Below, piece by piece: positions 1 through 5,284 of a stretch of DNA of 5,284 nt. The position numbers were made by a program, and so were the translations under genes. Position 1 is the first letter of the stretch, and each line of letters begins with the position of its first letter. This DNA comes from Eubacteriales Family XIII. Incertae Sedis bacterium (lineage in GTDB: Bacteria > Bacillota_A > Clostridia > Peptostreptococcales > Anaerovoracaceae), in contig JAITHG010000311.1 in the NCBI GenBank assembly GCA_031280075.1, forward strand, positions 1-5,284. Direction: 5' to 3'. The notes below the pieces were generated by a model. The model did not search any database, was not told the DNA's origin, and saw only the letters and a program-made list of their open reading frames with translations.

Positions 1-1232
1 GGCAGCTCATCCCGGAACTCAGCGTCATGGAAAACCTGTTCGGCAGCGAGCTTCCGACCAACCGCTTTGGGCTCATCGACTGGGCAAGGCTGCGCCGGGA
101 GGCAGAGAAGATCATCGCAGACTTCGAAGTCCCGATCTGTCCGGACGACCTCGCCGGCAGCCTCTCCATCGCGCGGCAGCAGATGCTCGAGATCATGAAG
201 GTCTATCGGCGCAATTCCGATGTCATCGCTTTCGACGAGCCGACAGCGCCGCTTACGGAGACGGAGATCAACGTCCTGTTCGGGTTGATCCGCAGGCTGA
301 AGGCGGAGGGGAAGGTCATCCTCTATGTCTCCCACCGCCTGGCGGAGATCTTCGAGGTCGCGGACGACATCGTCGTGCTGAAGGACGGGGCGCTCGCAGG
401 CGCGTTCAAGACAGGGGAGACGGACGAAGCGGAACTGATCCGGACTATGGTAGGGCGGGACATCGGGGATACCTATGCGACGCTGGATCGCAACAAGGAG
501 CACGGGGACATCCTGCTGGAAGTAGAGCATCTGAGCACCCCCTACATCCACGATGTCAGCTTCACACTGCGGCGCGGCGAGGTGCTCGGCTTTGCGGGGC
601 TGGTCGGCGCGGGCAGAACCGAAGTCGCCCGTGCGATCTTCGGCGCAGACCCTGTCCTGTCGGGCGAAGTCCGGCTGGAGGGCAAACCCGTCCGCTTCCG
701 CTCCCCGAGGCAGGCGATCGCGCACGGCGTGGCACTCTGCCCCGAGGATCGGAAGGAGCAAGGACTCGTGCTCCTGCGCAGCATCTACGACAACGCCTGC
801 ATGCCCGTCCTCGACAAGCTGACGAGCGGGCTGTTCCTGGATCATGCGAAGCGTGAGTCCCTGACCACGGATGCCGTGGATAAGTACTCCATCAAGACAC
901 CGACGCTCGAAAAGATCGTCGTCGAGCTGTCGGGGGGGAATCAGCAGAAAGTCATCCTCGGGCGATGGACCTCCGAGCAGATGAGCCCAAAGCTCCTGAT
1001 CCTGGACGAACCGACCAAGGGCATCGACGTGGGGACGAAGGCGGAGATCTACCAGATGATCTGCGACCTTGCCAAGCAGGGCATCGGTGTCATCCTCATC
1101 TCCTCGGAGCTGACGGAGGTCATCGGGCTCGCGGACACGATCCTCGTAATGAGCAGCGGACGCGTGACGGGGCGGTTGTCCCGGGCGGAAGCGACGGAAG
1201 AAGGCGTGCTCGCGCTTGCGATGCAGAACTGA
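1..1232 (+). CDS. Sugar ABC transporter ATP-binding protein, two nucleotide-binding domains (5' partial)
   Basis: This is the cytoplasmic ATPase that would power a CUT2-type sugar importer (RbsA/MglA/XylG/LsrA family). The frame is open from base 3, and the residues before the first ATG at 27 (QLIPELSV) match the family's Q-loop region, so the true start is upstream. About 100 residues, including the first Walker A, are missing from the usual length of about 500. Counting from the ATG at 27, the first domain shows a degenerate signature LSIARQQ (46-52), Walker B ending in DEPTAPLT (70-77) and an H-loop VSHR (101-104). The second domain shows GLVGAGRTE (191-199), a Walker A that lacks the catalytic lysine, then LSGGNQQK (301-308), LLILDEPTKGID (323-334) and SSEL in place of the switch histidine. 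These departures in domain 2 are normal for RbsA-like proteins, where only one site is fully catalytic. Family assignment is secure; the substrate is unknown. Confidence 0.96.
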   Translation, partial: QLIPELSVMENLFGSELPTNRFGLIDWARLRREAEKIIADFEVPICPDDLAGSLSIARQQMLEIMKVYRRNSDVIAFDEPTAPLTETEINVLFGLIRRLKAEGKVILYVSHRLAEIFEVADDIVVLKDGALAGAFKTGETDEAELIRTMVGRDIGDTYATLDRNKEHGDILLEVEHLSTPYIHDVSFTLRRGEVLGFAGLVGAGRTEVARAIFGADPVLSGEVRLEGKPVRFRSPRQAIAHGVALCPEDRKEQGLVLLRSIYDNACMPVLDKLTSGLFLDHAKRESLTTDAVDKYSIKTPTLEKIVVELSGGNQQKVILGRWTSEQMSPKLLILDEPTKGIDVGTKAEIYQMICDLAKQGIGVILISSELTEVIGLADTILVMSSGRVTGRLSRAEATEEGVLALAMQN

Positions 1233-1242
1233 GGGGGCGAGG
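1231..1242 (+). promoter_or_regulatory. Ribosome binding site of the first permease
   Basis: A GAGGGGG run overlaps the last bases of the ATPase stop codon and is followed by CGAGG. Two adjacent starts lie downstream, GTG at 1245 and ATG at 1248. I chose the ATG because it is the stronger codon and lies 5 bases after GAGG and 10 after GAGGGGG. The GTG would add only one methionine. Confidence 0.6.
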
Positions 1243-1247
1243 CTGTG

Positions 1248-2249
1248 ATGGAAAAAGAAACACGCGGAAAGAAATTCCTGAAATCGAAGATGTTTACCCT
1301 GCTGCTGCTCGAAGCGGCTCTGATCGTCCTCTTCTCGGTCTGGGCGCGCGCGGTCGGCAACAACTTTTTTGCGTTCAACACGTTTGTGACGCTGCTCGAC
1401 TCGCTCGTCGTGACTTCCTTCCTCGCCATCGGCGCAGGCTGTCTGCTCGTCTCCGGCGAGATCGACCTCTCGCAGGCGGCGGTGGGCGCGTTCGGCGGTG
1501 TGCTGGTGGCGATGGCAGTCAAGTATTGGATGCTGCCCTGGCCGCTCGCCGTGGTCATCACGCTGGTTCTCTGCGGGGCGTTTGGCGCTGTGAACGCTGT
1601 GCTCGTGACGAAGTTCAGCTTCCAGTCCTTCATCGCCACCTTGGCGATGGCATCGGTCATTCAGGGCATCATGATGTTTGTGAGCGTGCCGCCAAATTCG
1701 ACGAGCCCGCAGTCCGTCGTATTTCAGAACGCGGGGCTGAAGTTCATCGGCTCGTACAAGATCCTCGGGCTGTTTCCCTTCGCGATCTTCCTGATGCTCG
1801 CTGCCTTCATCGTCTATGGACTGGTGATGAATCGCTCGAAGTTTGGGCTGCGGGTCTACCTCATAGGCGGCAACCCCACCGCGTCGTGGCTGGCGGGCAT
1901 CGACCCGAAGCGGATGCTGCTCTTCCTCTTTGTCAACTCCGCCATTCTCGGCGGTGTCGCCGGCGTGCTCGCCGCCGCGCGCGCGATGCAGGGCGGGCTT
2001 TCGGCGCTAGGGACGGCGCAGTTCACGGGCTTGACGGCAGCCGTGCTCGGCGGCATCTCCTTCGGCGGAGGCACGGGCGGGCTCGGCGGAGCCTTCGTGG
2101 GGCTCGTCATCATCAATACCTTCCAGGCGGGGATGGCGATCGTGAATGTCAGCCCGTTTTGGACGAACGCGTTTTCGGGGCTCATCCTGCTCATCGCGCT
2201 CGTCATGGACTATTTCAGCAAGCGCTCGAGCGGCGTTTCCCTGCACTGA
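1248..2249 (+). CDS. Sugar ABC transporter permease, first subunit (RbsC/XylH-like)
   Basis: This is an inner-membrane permease of the BPD_transp_2 family, which forms the channel of CUT2 sugar importers. It is 333 residues from the ATG, normal for the family. A short charged N-terminus (MEKETRGKKF) precedes the first hydrophobic segment, and I estimate 8 to 10 membrane spans. Family landmarks are SGEIDLS near residue 70 (usually GGIDLS), KFSFQSFIATLAM in the middle, and NRSKFGLRVYLIGGNPTAS, the cytoplasmic coupling loop expected to contact the ATPase. A long glycine/alanine-rich stretch follows, with AAVLGGISFGGGTGGLGG near residue 265, and the protein ends shortly after VMDYFSKR. It starts 15 bases after the ATPase stop and ends 18 bases before the second permease, so the three are surely cotranscribed. 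The neighbouring permease is related but distinct, implying a heterodimer. Confidence 0.95.
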   Translation: MEKETRGKKFLKSKMFTLLLLEAALIVLFSVWARAVGNNFFAFNTFVTLLDSLVVTSFLAIGAGCLLVSGEIDLSQAAVGAFGGVLVAMAVKYWMLPWPLAVVITLVLCGAFGAVNAVLVTKFSFQSFIATLAMASVIQGIMMFVSVPPNSTSPQSVVFQNAGLKFIGSYKILGLFPFAIFLMLAAFIVYGLVMNRSKFGLRVYLIGGNPTASWLAGIDPKRMLLFLFVNSAILGGVAGVLAAARAMQGGLSALGTAQFTGLTAAVLGGISFGGGTGGLGGAFVGLVIINTFQAGMAIVNVSPFWTNAFSGLILLIALVMDYFSKRSSGVSLH

Positions 2250-2252
2250 CGG

Positions 2253-2259
2253 AAAGGAG
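2253..2259 (+). promoter_or_regulatory. Ribosome binding site of the second permease
   Basis: AAAGGAG sits 8 bases before the ATG at 2268, in the 18-base gap after the first permease. It fixes the start of the second permease. Confidence 0.7.
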
Positions 2260-2267
2260 CGATCTTC

Positions 2268-3335
2268 ATGACCAAGCCATCCTTTATAGAAAAGCTCCTT
2301 CGGTCAAGGGCAGCCCTGCTCTGGGTGATCTTGGCGGTGCTCGTCCTCTTCATGTGCCTGAAGACGAGCAATGTGCTGAGCGGGGGCGGCATCGGCTCGA
2401 TGTTCAACTCCGGCTTCATGGTCGAGGGCAATCTGCGCAGCATCTTCCTGAACATCGTCGTGCAGGGCATGATGCTCGTCGGACTCACCTGCCTGATCAT
2501 CGGCGGTGAGATCGACCTCTCCGTCTCTGGGCAGGCGACGATTTCGGCGATGCTGTTCGCCCATCTGTGCACGAGCTTCCCGGACATGCCGTGGGGTGTG
2601 GCGCTGCTCGCCTGCATCGCCTTCGGCGTGCTCATCGGTCTCTTCTACACCTTCCTCGTGAACGTGCTGAAATTCATGTCCTTCATCGCGACCATCGGCA
2701 TGGCATCGCTGCTCGCGGGGCTTGCGAACGTCTGGACGAACGCGAACGTCGTCCCTATCACGCGTGGCAGTTTCAACGATCTCGGCATGAAGGCGTTCTT
2801 CGGGCGCTTCCCGCTGCTCTTCGTCGTCATGCTCGTCCTCCTCGTGCTCGCCGGCTTCATGATGTCGCACACGAGGTTTGGCCGCAGGATCTACATGCTC
2901 GGCGGCAACCGTCAGGCTGCGCGCCTGACAGGCCTGAACCCGAACCGCATCCGCATGCGGCTCTTCATCCAGAACAGCGTCCTCGCCGCGCTCGCGGGCG
3001 TGATGTGGGCGGCGCAGATGAAGCAGGCCAGCCCGACGGCGCTCACCTCGTCCCTGCCGGACTTGACCGCCATCACGGCCGCCATCCTGGGCGGTGTCGC
3101 CTTCATGGGCGGCAAGGGCAACCTCGCGGGCGCGTTTGCAGGCATGCTGCTGCTGAACGTGTTCTCGAACATGCTCACGATCCTGCGTGTGCCGACCTAC
3201 TGGAACATCTCCGCACAAGGGGCACTGCTCATCATCGCACTGGTTCTGGATCACGTCAGCAACACGCAGAGCCTGCGCAGCTTGCGGAAGCAGTCGGCTC
3301 TGGCCGGCGCGGCCTACGAAAGCAGTCAGCCCTAG
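2268..3335 (+). CDS. Sugar ABC transporter permease, second subunit (RbsC-like)
   Basis: This is a second BPD_transp_2 permease of 355 residues, homologous to but clearly different from the one before it. It has the same landmarks in the same order: a hydrophobic N-terminus after FIEKLLRSRA, GGEIDLS near residue 80, KFMSFIATIGMAS, then TRFGRRIYMLGGNRQAA as the ATPase-coupling loop. AAILGGVAFMGGKGNLAGAF comes near residue 270, and a last membrane segment ends at LVLDHVSN. Paired, non-identical permeases are typical of LsrC/LsrD- and YtfT/YjfF-type importers, so the two probably form one channel. The last 20 or so residues (from about NTQSLRSL) are hydrophilic and have no counterpart in the first permease. 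This tail runs into a degenerate repeat, so the original C-terminus may have been altered. The start is set by AAAGGAG 8 bases upstream. Confidence 0.95.
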   Translation: MTKPSFIEKLLRSRAALLWVILAVLVLFMCLKTSNVLSGGGIGSMFNSGFMVEGNLRSIFLNIVVQGMMLVGLTCLIIGGEIDLSVSGQATISAMLFAHLCTSFPDMPWGVALLACIAFGVLIGLFYTFLVNVLKFMSFIATIGMASLLAGLANVWTNANVVPITRGSFNDLGMKAFFGRFPLLFVVMLVLLVLAGFMMSHTRFGRRIYMLGGNRQAARLTGLNPNRIRMRLFIQNSVLAALAGVMWAAQMKQASPTALTSSLPDLTAITAAILGGVAFMGGKGNLAGAFAGMLLLNVFSNMLTILRVPTYWNISAQGALLIIALVLDHVSNTQSLRSLRKQSALAGAAYESSQP

Positions 3336-3342
3336 CCCGCGC
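3284..3342 (+). repeat. Degenerate 27-base direct repeat across the end of the second permease gene
   Basis: Positions 3284-3310 and 3316-3342 match at 21 of 27 bases, and 5 of the 6 differences are transitions. The second copy is offset by 32 bases and so lies in another frame. There it would read RKQSALARA, echoing RKQSALAGA in the permease. The permease stop at 3333 lies inside the second copy. It may be an old local duplication or a join between the gene and the intergenic element; chance similarity in GC-rich DNA is not excluded. Confidence 0.45.
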
Positions 3343-3347
3343 ATCGG

Positions 3348-3373
3348 ACGCACCATGGAAGCTGCCCGTGCGT
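3348..3373 (+). other. Short hairpin after the transporter operon (weak terminator candidate)
   Basis: ACGCAC at 3348-3353 pairs with GTGCGT at 3368-3373 around a 14-base loop, starting 13 bases after the permease stop. An A-rich tail follows rather than a run of T, so this is a poor match to a factor-independent terminator. It may instead be part of the neighbouring repeat element. Confidence 0.25.
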
Positions 3374-3386
3374 GCAAAATATCTTA

Positions 3387-3543
3387 TTGCTCCGACAGCT
3401 AAACCTTGGACAGTCGCACCGTCCAGCACGCCGTCCTGCTGCGTTGCAAAGCCTCGCAATACCGCCAGTATTGCTGTGTTTTGCGCCTTGCATGCCGGTG
3501 TGCTGAACACCGCTTTGTGTCCAATGCTTAGCTGCCGGAGCAA
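3387..3543. repeat. 157-base imperfect palindrome (long-hairpin intergenic element)
   Basis: The two halves are complementary in nearly one constant register, with paired positions summing to 6930 (6929 in one segment, a single-base slip). Outer arms 3387-3402 and 3528-3543 match at 15 of 16. TTGGACA (3406-3412) pairs with 3518-3524. CAGCACGCCG (3424-3433) pairs with 3496-3505, allowing one G-T pair. GCAAA (3446-3450) pairs with 3480-3484. A perfect GCAATAC stem (3456-3462 with 3468-3474) closes a 5-base loop at the centre. Mismatched bulges lie between these segments. Reading frames stay open on both strands, but no start with a good ribosome site supports a protein. It could be a dispersed palindromic repeat or small non-autonomous element, or a structured RNA. 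I cannot count copies elsewhere in the genome. Confidence 0.75.
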
Positions 3544-3587
3544 CACATAGAACCATAGCACGTCCACAAATAAAAAATATTATAAAA

Positions 3588-3618
3588 TTGTCGCAATATC
3601 ATCCTTGTGGAGTATAAT
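3588..3618 (+). promoter_or_regulatory. Putative sigma-70-type promoter for the downstream unknown genes
   Basis: A perfect TATAAT lies at 3613-3618 in an AT-rich stretch (about 3565-3622) that stands out from the GC-rich surroundings. A weak -35 candidate, TTGTCG (3588-3593, four of six consensus bases), is 19 bases upstream, longer than the ideal 17. Transcription would begin near 3625. That is downstream of the ATG at 3623 and would favour the ATG at 3671 as the translation start. Confidence 0.5.
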
Positions 3619-3642
3619 AAATATGAGCCTGTTATTCCTGAA

Positions 3643-3670
3643 GGGGGAAGGGAAAGGGAAAGGGAAAGGG
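3643..3670 (+). repeat. GGGAAA hexamer repeat forming the ribosome-binding leader
   Basis: After GGGGGAA at 3643-3649 come three GGGAAA units and a final GGG (3650-3670), ending directly at the ATG at 3671. The tract is all purine and offers several overlapping Shine-Dalgarno-like GGGAA cores. It is also an open frame continuous with an ATG at 3623, where it would encode a Gly-Lys run. Translation from 3671 with this tract as leader seems more likely, given the promoter position. A different number of units would change the distance from the promoter. Confidence 0.6.
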
Positions 3671-4112
3671 ATGGAAAGAGAGGCACTGCTCAAAGCGTGC
3701 ATTGCAGACAGGGATATTTTCAAGGATGTGAACCATGAAGCGCTCGGGGCGCTTGGCATCCGGCTGGGAAACAAGCCGGATGCCTGCCTGCGTTGCCACG
3801 ATCTGTACCAGGATCCGGACAGTGTGCTGTATGGTGGCGGCCCGGTGGAGGTGGCAGGACTGTCGGTCACTTGGCAGGCAGACGGCGGCATTCGAGGAGG
3901 TGGACCGGCTCTACAGGCAGAACGTGGTGCCCTTCGAGAATACGGACGACGAATACGCGCTCATGGCGCGTGGCATCCAGGCCCGGCAGAGCAGTGTTTT
4001 CGAGGACCTGTTTGGCGGGCTGGCAGACGCGGCCGTTGGGATCAAGGACTTCTCTGTCGGCGTGTCGACCGTCACGGGCGTGAAGACGCCAGGCTTCGCA
4101 GACGACATCTGA
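3671..4112 (+). pseudogene. Unknown protein gene, apparently frameshifted
   Basis: I do not recognise the family. From the ATG at 3671 about 72 codons look protein-like (MEREALLKACIADRDIF to GLSVTWQ). The frame then turns into an Arg/Gly-rich shadow that stops at 4121-4123. Near 3880-3890 the plausible protein moves to the +1 frame (AAFEEVDRLYRQN onward) and continues through VVPFENTDDEYALMARG and DLFGGLADAAVGIKDF to GFADDI and a TGA at 4110. That second part has the high GC at third codon positions expected of real genes here. Joined, it would be about 147 residues, soluble, with no signal peptide. A CLRCH sequence (residues 39-43) resembles a heme-c motif but lacks an export signal. Alternative starts are ATG 3623, preceded by GGAG, and TTG 3605. 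A one-base indel or sequencing error is the simplest cause. The next small frame (4120-4326) may be the third piece of the same gene. Confidence 0.55.
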
Positions 4113-4119
4113 GATCCCT

Positions 4120-4326
4120 GTGAGGCGCAGAAATATGCGGAAGATGGGGGAGGCACTGTCGAAGCGGTATGCGGAAAACGCGGAAGGGGTGGTACATTAC
4201 GTCAACCCGACGAGGTCGCCTGGAGCGATGTGGAAGATGGAAAAGAAAATCCTGAAAAAGCGGATGGAAAGCGGGGATGTGACCCGCATAAACCGTGTGA
4301 AAATAGAAAAAACGAAAAAGCTTTAG
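4120..4326 (+). CDS. Small basic reading frame, possibly the C-terminal fragment of the preceding broken gene
   Basis: This is a 68-residue frame starting at GTG 4120, or at ATG 4135 or 4144, ending at TAG 4324-4326. The protein is lysine/arginine-rich with a middle that looks natural (VVHYVNPTRSPGAMW) and a highly charged tail (KMEKKILKKRM to EKTKKL). Most third positions are G or C, supporting this frame over the overlapping frame 0. No good Shine-Dalgarno sequence precedes the GTG. Skipping a single T at the upstream TGA (4110) would join GFADDI directly to EIPVRRRNM in this frame. It may therefore be the end of the upstream gene, cut off by a second one-base shift, rather than an independent gene. 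The family is unknown, and I would not assign a function. Confidence 0.45.
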   Translation: MRRRNMRKMGEALSKRYAENAEGVVHYVNPTRSPGAMWKMEKKILKKRMESGDVTRINRVKIEKTKKL

Positions 4327-4343
4327 GCAGAAAGTTGCAAGAA

Positions 4344-5258
4344 ATGGGCAAGAAGCGAGAAGACATCGGAGACGGGCACAGCGAAACATTCATGGCGTTC
4401 AGGAATTGGGTCGCGTCCATAAAGGTAGCGGAGAAGATCTCCTTCTACTGGCCGTACCTGTTCCACGCGATACACGACTGGGAGCGCGACGAGGCGGAGG
4501 ACCTCATATACTCGACCTTCGTGCGGAGGCGCCACCCGGACTTCGCCAAGTACATGCCGCAGCTCAGGAACTATGACGGCATGGCTGCCCTGCGGGGGGC
4601 GCTGTCCTCCGCCGTTCTGGAGAAATATGTCCGCATAAAGATCGCCGCCGTGCTGTACAACGAGACAGGGGACGCGCAGTACCTGCGCGTGTTTGAGGAG
4701 GCATACGGGCTCGCGGAGAGATGGTCTGGCAGGTTCGGCATAGCGGGGGAACTGAAGCGGCTGTGTCTGGACGCTGCCGTGTTCGACCTGCTGGCGAAGA
4801 TATACGTAGGGGACGGAGACGGGGCGGAGATATACGCAGGGGACGAGGACGGAACGGAGATATACGTAGGGGACGGAGACGGGATGGTGCGCAGCCTGGC
4901 ATGCGACGGGCTCCTGTACTGCAAAGGCTACCTCGACAGGGATCTGGGTTGGGACGCGAGGAAAAGGGAGTGCCGGGACAGGGAAAGCATGCTTGCGCTC
5001 TTCGAGACGGAGGACATCGAGGAGCGCCGTGCGCTCGTGGAGAGGCTGCGGGCGGACACGGCCCAGGATGCCTGGGGCGGGCGCGTGCCCGCCCAATGGG
5101 CATGGCTCGAGAGGCTCTTCCCCGAGTGGGGCACCGACGACGGGGATGCCCCAGGGGCAGTGGGGCGGCACGTGGGGCACACCCCCGCCAGGGTGCACTA
5201 TTCCCCGCCGCCGAGGATCAAGGGCGAGTTTGGGTACAGGAGGAAGGGATTTTGCTGA
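4344..5258 (+). CDS. Hypothetical soluble protein with a three-copy 10-residue repeat
   Basis: From ATG 4344 this encodes 304 residues. I do not recognise a domain. The protein is acidic and rich in Trp and Tyr, with no signal peptide or membrane segment. The N-terminal half (FRNWVASIKVAEKISFYWPY onward, then MAALRGALSSAVLEKYVRIK and VFEEAYGLAERW) looks like successive amphipathic helices. Residues 152-181 are three tandem units of the type EIYVGDGDGA. A helical, charged part follows (about 182-265), then a Pro/Gly-rich C-terminal tail. The start at 4344 lies 18 bases after the previous stop and has only a weak upstream GGCAG. A GTG at 4230 in the same frame would add 38 residues but overlaps the previous frame entirely. 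Eight of 13 isoleucine codons are ATA, against about one of 20 in the first permease, suggesting a different origin. It may be cotranscribed with the frames before and after it. Confidence 0.75.
   Translation: MGKKREDIGDGHSETFMAFRNWVASIKVAEKISFYWPYLFHAIHDWERDEAEDLIYSTFVRRRHPDFAKYMPQLRNYDGMAALRGALSSAVLEKYVRIKIAAVLYNETGDAQYLRVFEEAYGLAERWSGRFGIAGELKRLCLDAAVFDLLAKIYVGDGDGAEIYAGDEDGTEIYVGDGDGMVRSLACDGLLYCKGYLDRDLGWDARKRECRDRESMLALFETEDIEERRALVERLRADTAQDAWGGRVPAQWAWLERLFPEWGTDDGDAPGAVGRHVGHTPARVHYSPPPRIKGEFGYRRKGFC
4797..4886 (+). repeat. Three in-frame 30-base tandem repeats
   Basis: The units are 4797-4826, 4827-4856 and 4857-4886, encoding KIYVGDGDGA, EIYAGDEDGT and EIYVGDGDGM. The first and third are nearly identical in DNA; the middle one carries a few substitutions. 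Because the unit is 30 bases, gain or loss of copies keeps the reading frame. The Asp/Gly pattern recalls calcium-binding loops, but no known motif fits exactly. Confidence 0.9.
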
Positions 5259-5284
5259 ACAAGGGAACGAAGGCGATGCCGGGC
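5252..5284 (+). CDS. Possible start of the next gene (3' partial)
   Basis: AGGAGGAAGGG (5238-5248) is the best Shine-Dalgarno sequence in this part of the window. It lies just before a TTG at 5252 that overlaps the end of the previous gene (stop 5256-5258). The frame reads MLNKGTKAMPG to the window edge. An ATG at 5276 in the same frame, with AAGGGA 9 bases upstream, is the alternative start. There is too little sequence to name a product. Confidence 0.35.
   Translation, partial: MLNKGTKAMPG

Noticed and set aside
965..2509. A long + strand frame overlapping the ATPase and the first permease
   Set aside because: Its product is Arg/Gly/Asp-rich with no domain, while both overlapped frames encode clear conserved proteins. 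It is a GC-rich shadow.
2304..3377. A 357-codon minus-strand frame opposite the second permease
   Set aside because: It is His/Arg/Glu-rich and low in hydrophobic residues, as expected of the antisense of a membrane protein gene.
3256..3567. A 103-codon minus-strand reading frame across the palindrome
   Set aside because: It overlaps the end of the permease gene and owes its length to GC-rich palindromic sequence. It has no good ribosome site and its downstream part is Arg/Pro-rich shadow. It is better explained by the repeat element.
3785..3799. CLRCH resembling a heme-c attachment motif
   Set aside because: The protein has no signal peptide or membrane anchor, and cytochrome c maturation needs export. 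A single short motif is probably coincidence.
4104..4116. Programmed +1 frameshift at the ATC-TGA site
   Set aside because: The isoleucine tRNA cannot re-pair with the +1 codon TCT, and there is no internal Shine-Dalgarno-like stimulator as in prfB.
4797..4886. The tandem repeats as a CRISPR array
   Set aside because: The units are contiguous with no spacers and lie in frame inside a coding region.
4323..5198. A 291-codon minus-strand frame opposite the 304-residue gene
   Set aside because: It is Pro/Val/His-rich without a recognisable fold, and its repeats mirror the sense-strand repeat. The sense frame has a better protein composition.

Overview
The window is GC-rich. Strong purine-rich ribosome binding sites and tightly packed genes suggest a high-GC member of the Firmicutes. 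My tentative guess is the Negativicutes (the Selenomonas group), from general style only; no rRNA or marker gene is present to prove it. All supported genes lie on the + strand.

Region 1 (1-3335) is the 3' part of a carbohydrate ABC importer operon of the ribose/galactose/xylose/AI-2 class: an ATPase with two nucleotide-binding domains, cut by the left window edge, then two different membrane permeases. The genes are 15 and 18 bases apart, each permease with its own Shine-Dalgarno sequence. The permeases probably form a heterodimeric channel powered by the ATPase. No substrate-binding protein lies inside the window, so the sugar cannot be named.

Region 2 (3336-3670) has no convincing gene. 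It holds a 157-base imperfect palindrome (3387-3543) that pairs in essentially one register around a centre at 3465, and a degenerate 27-base direct repeat straddling the permease stop codon. After these come an AT-rich promoter-like stretch with a perfect TATAAT box and a GGGAAA hexamer repeat directly before an ATG. It looks like a mobile or repeat-type intergenic element followed by a new transcription unit.

Region 3 (3671-5284) holds genes I cannot assign to a family. First is an apparently broken gene: protein-like sequence passes through three reading frames in turn (3671 to about 3885, about 3885-4112, then 4120-4326). Second is an intact gene (4344-5258) for an acidic, probably helical, soluble protein of 304 residues. 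It contains three exact-length 10-residue repeats, and its isoleucine codon use differs sharply from that of the transporter genes. A further gene probably begins at the right edge. Region 3 looks like accessory, possibly acquired DNA next to an ordinary transport operon.
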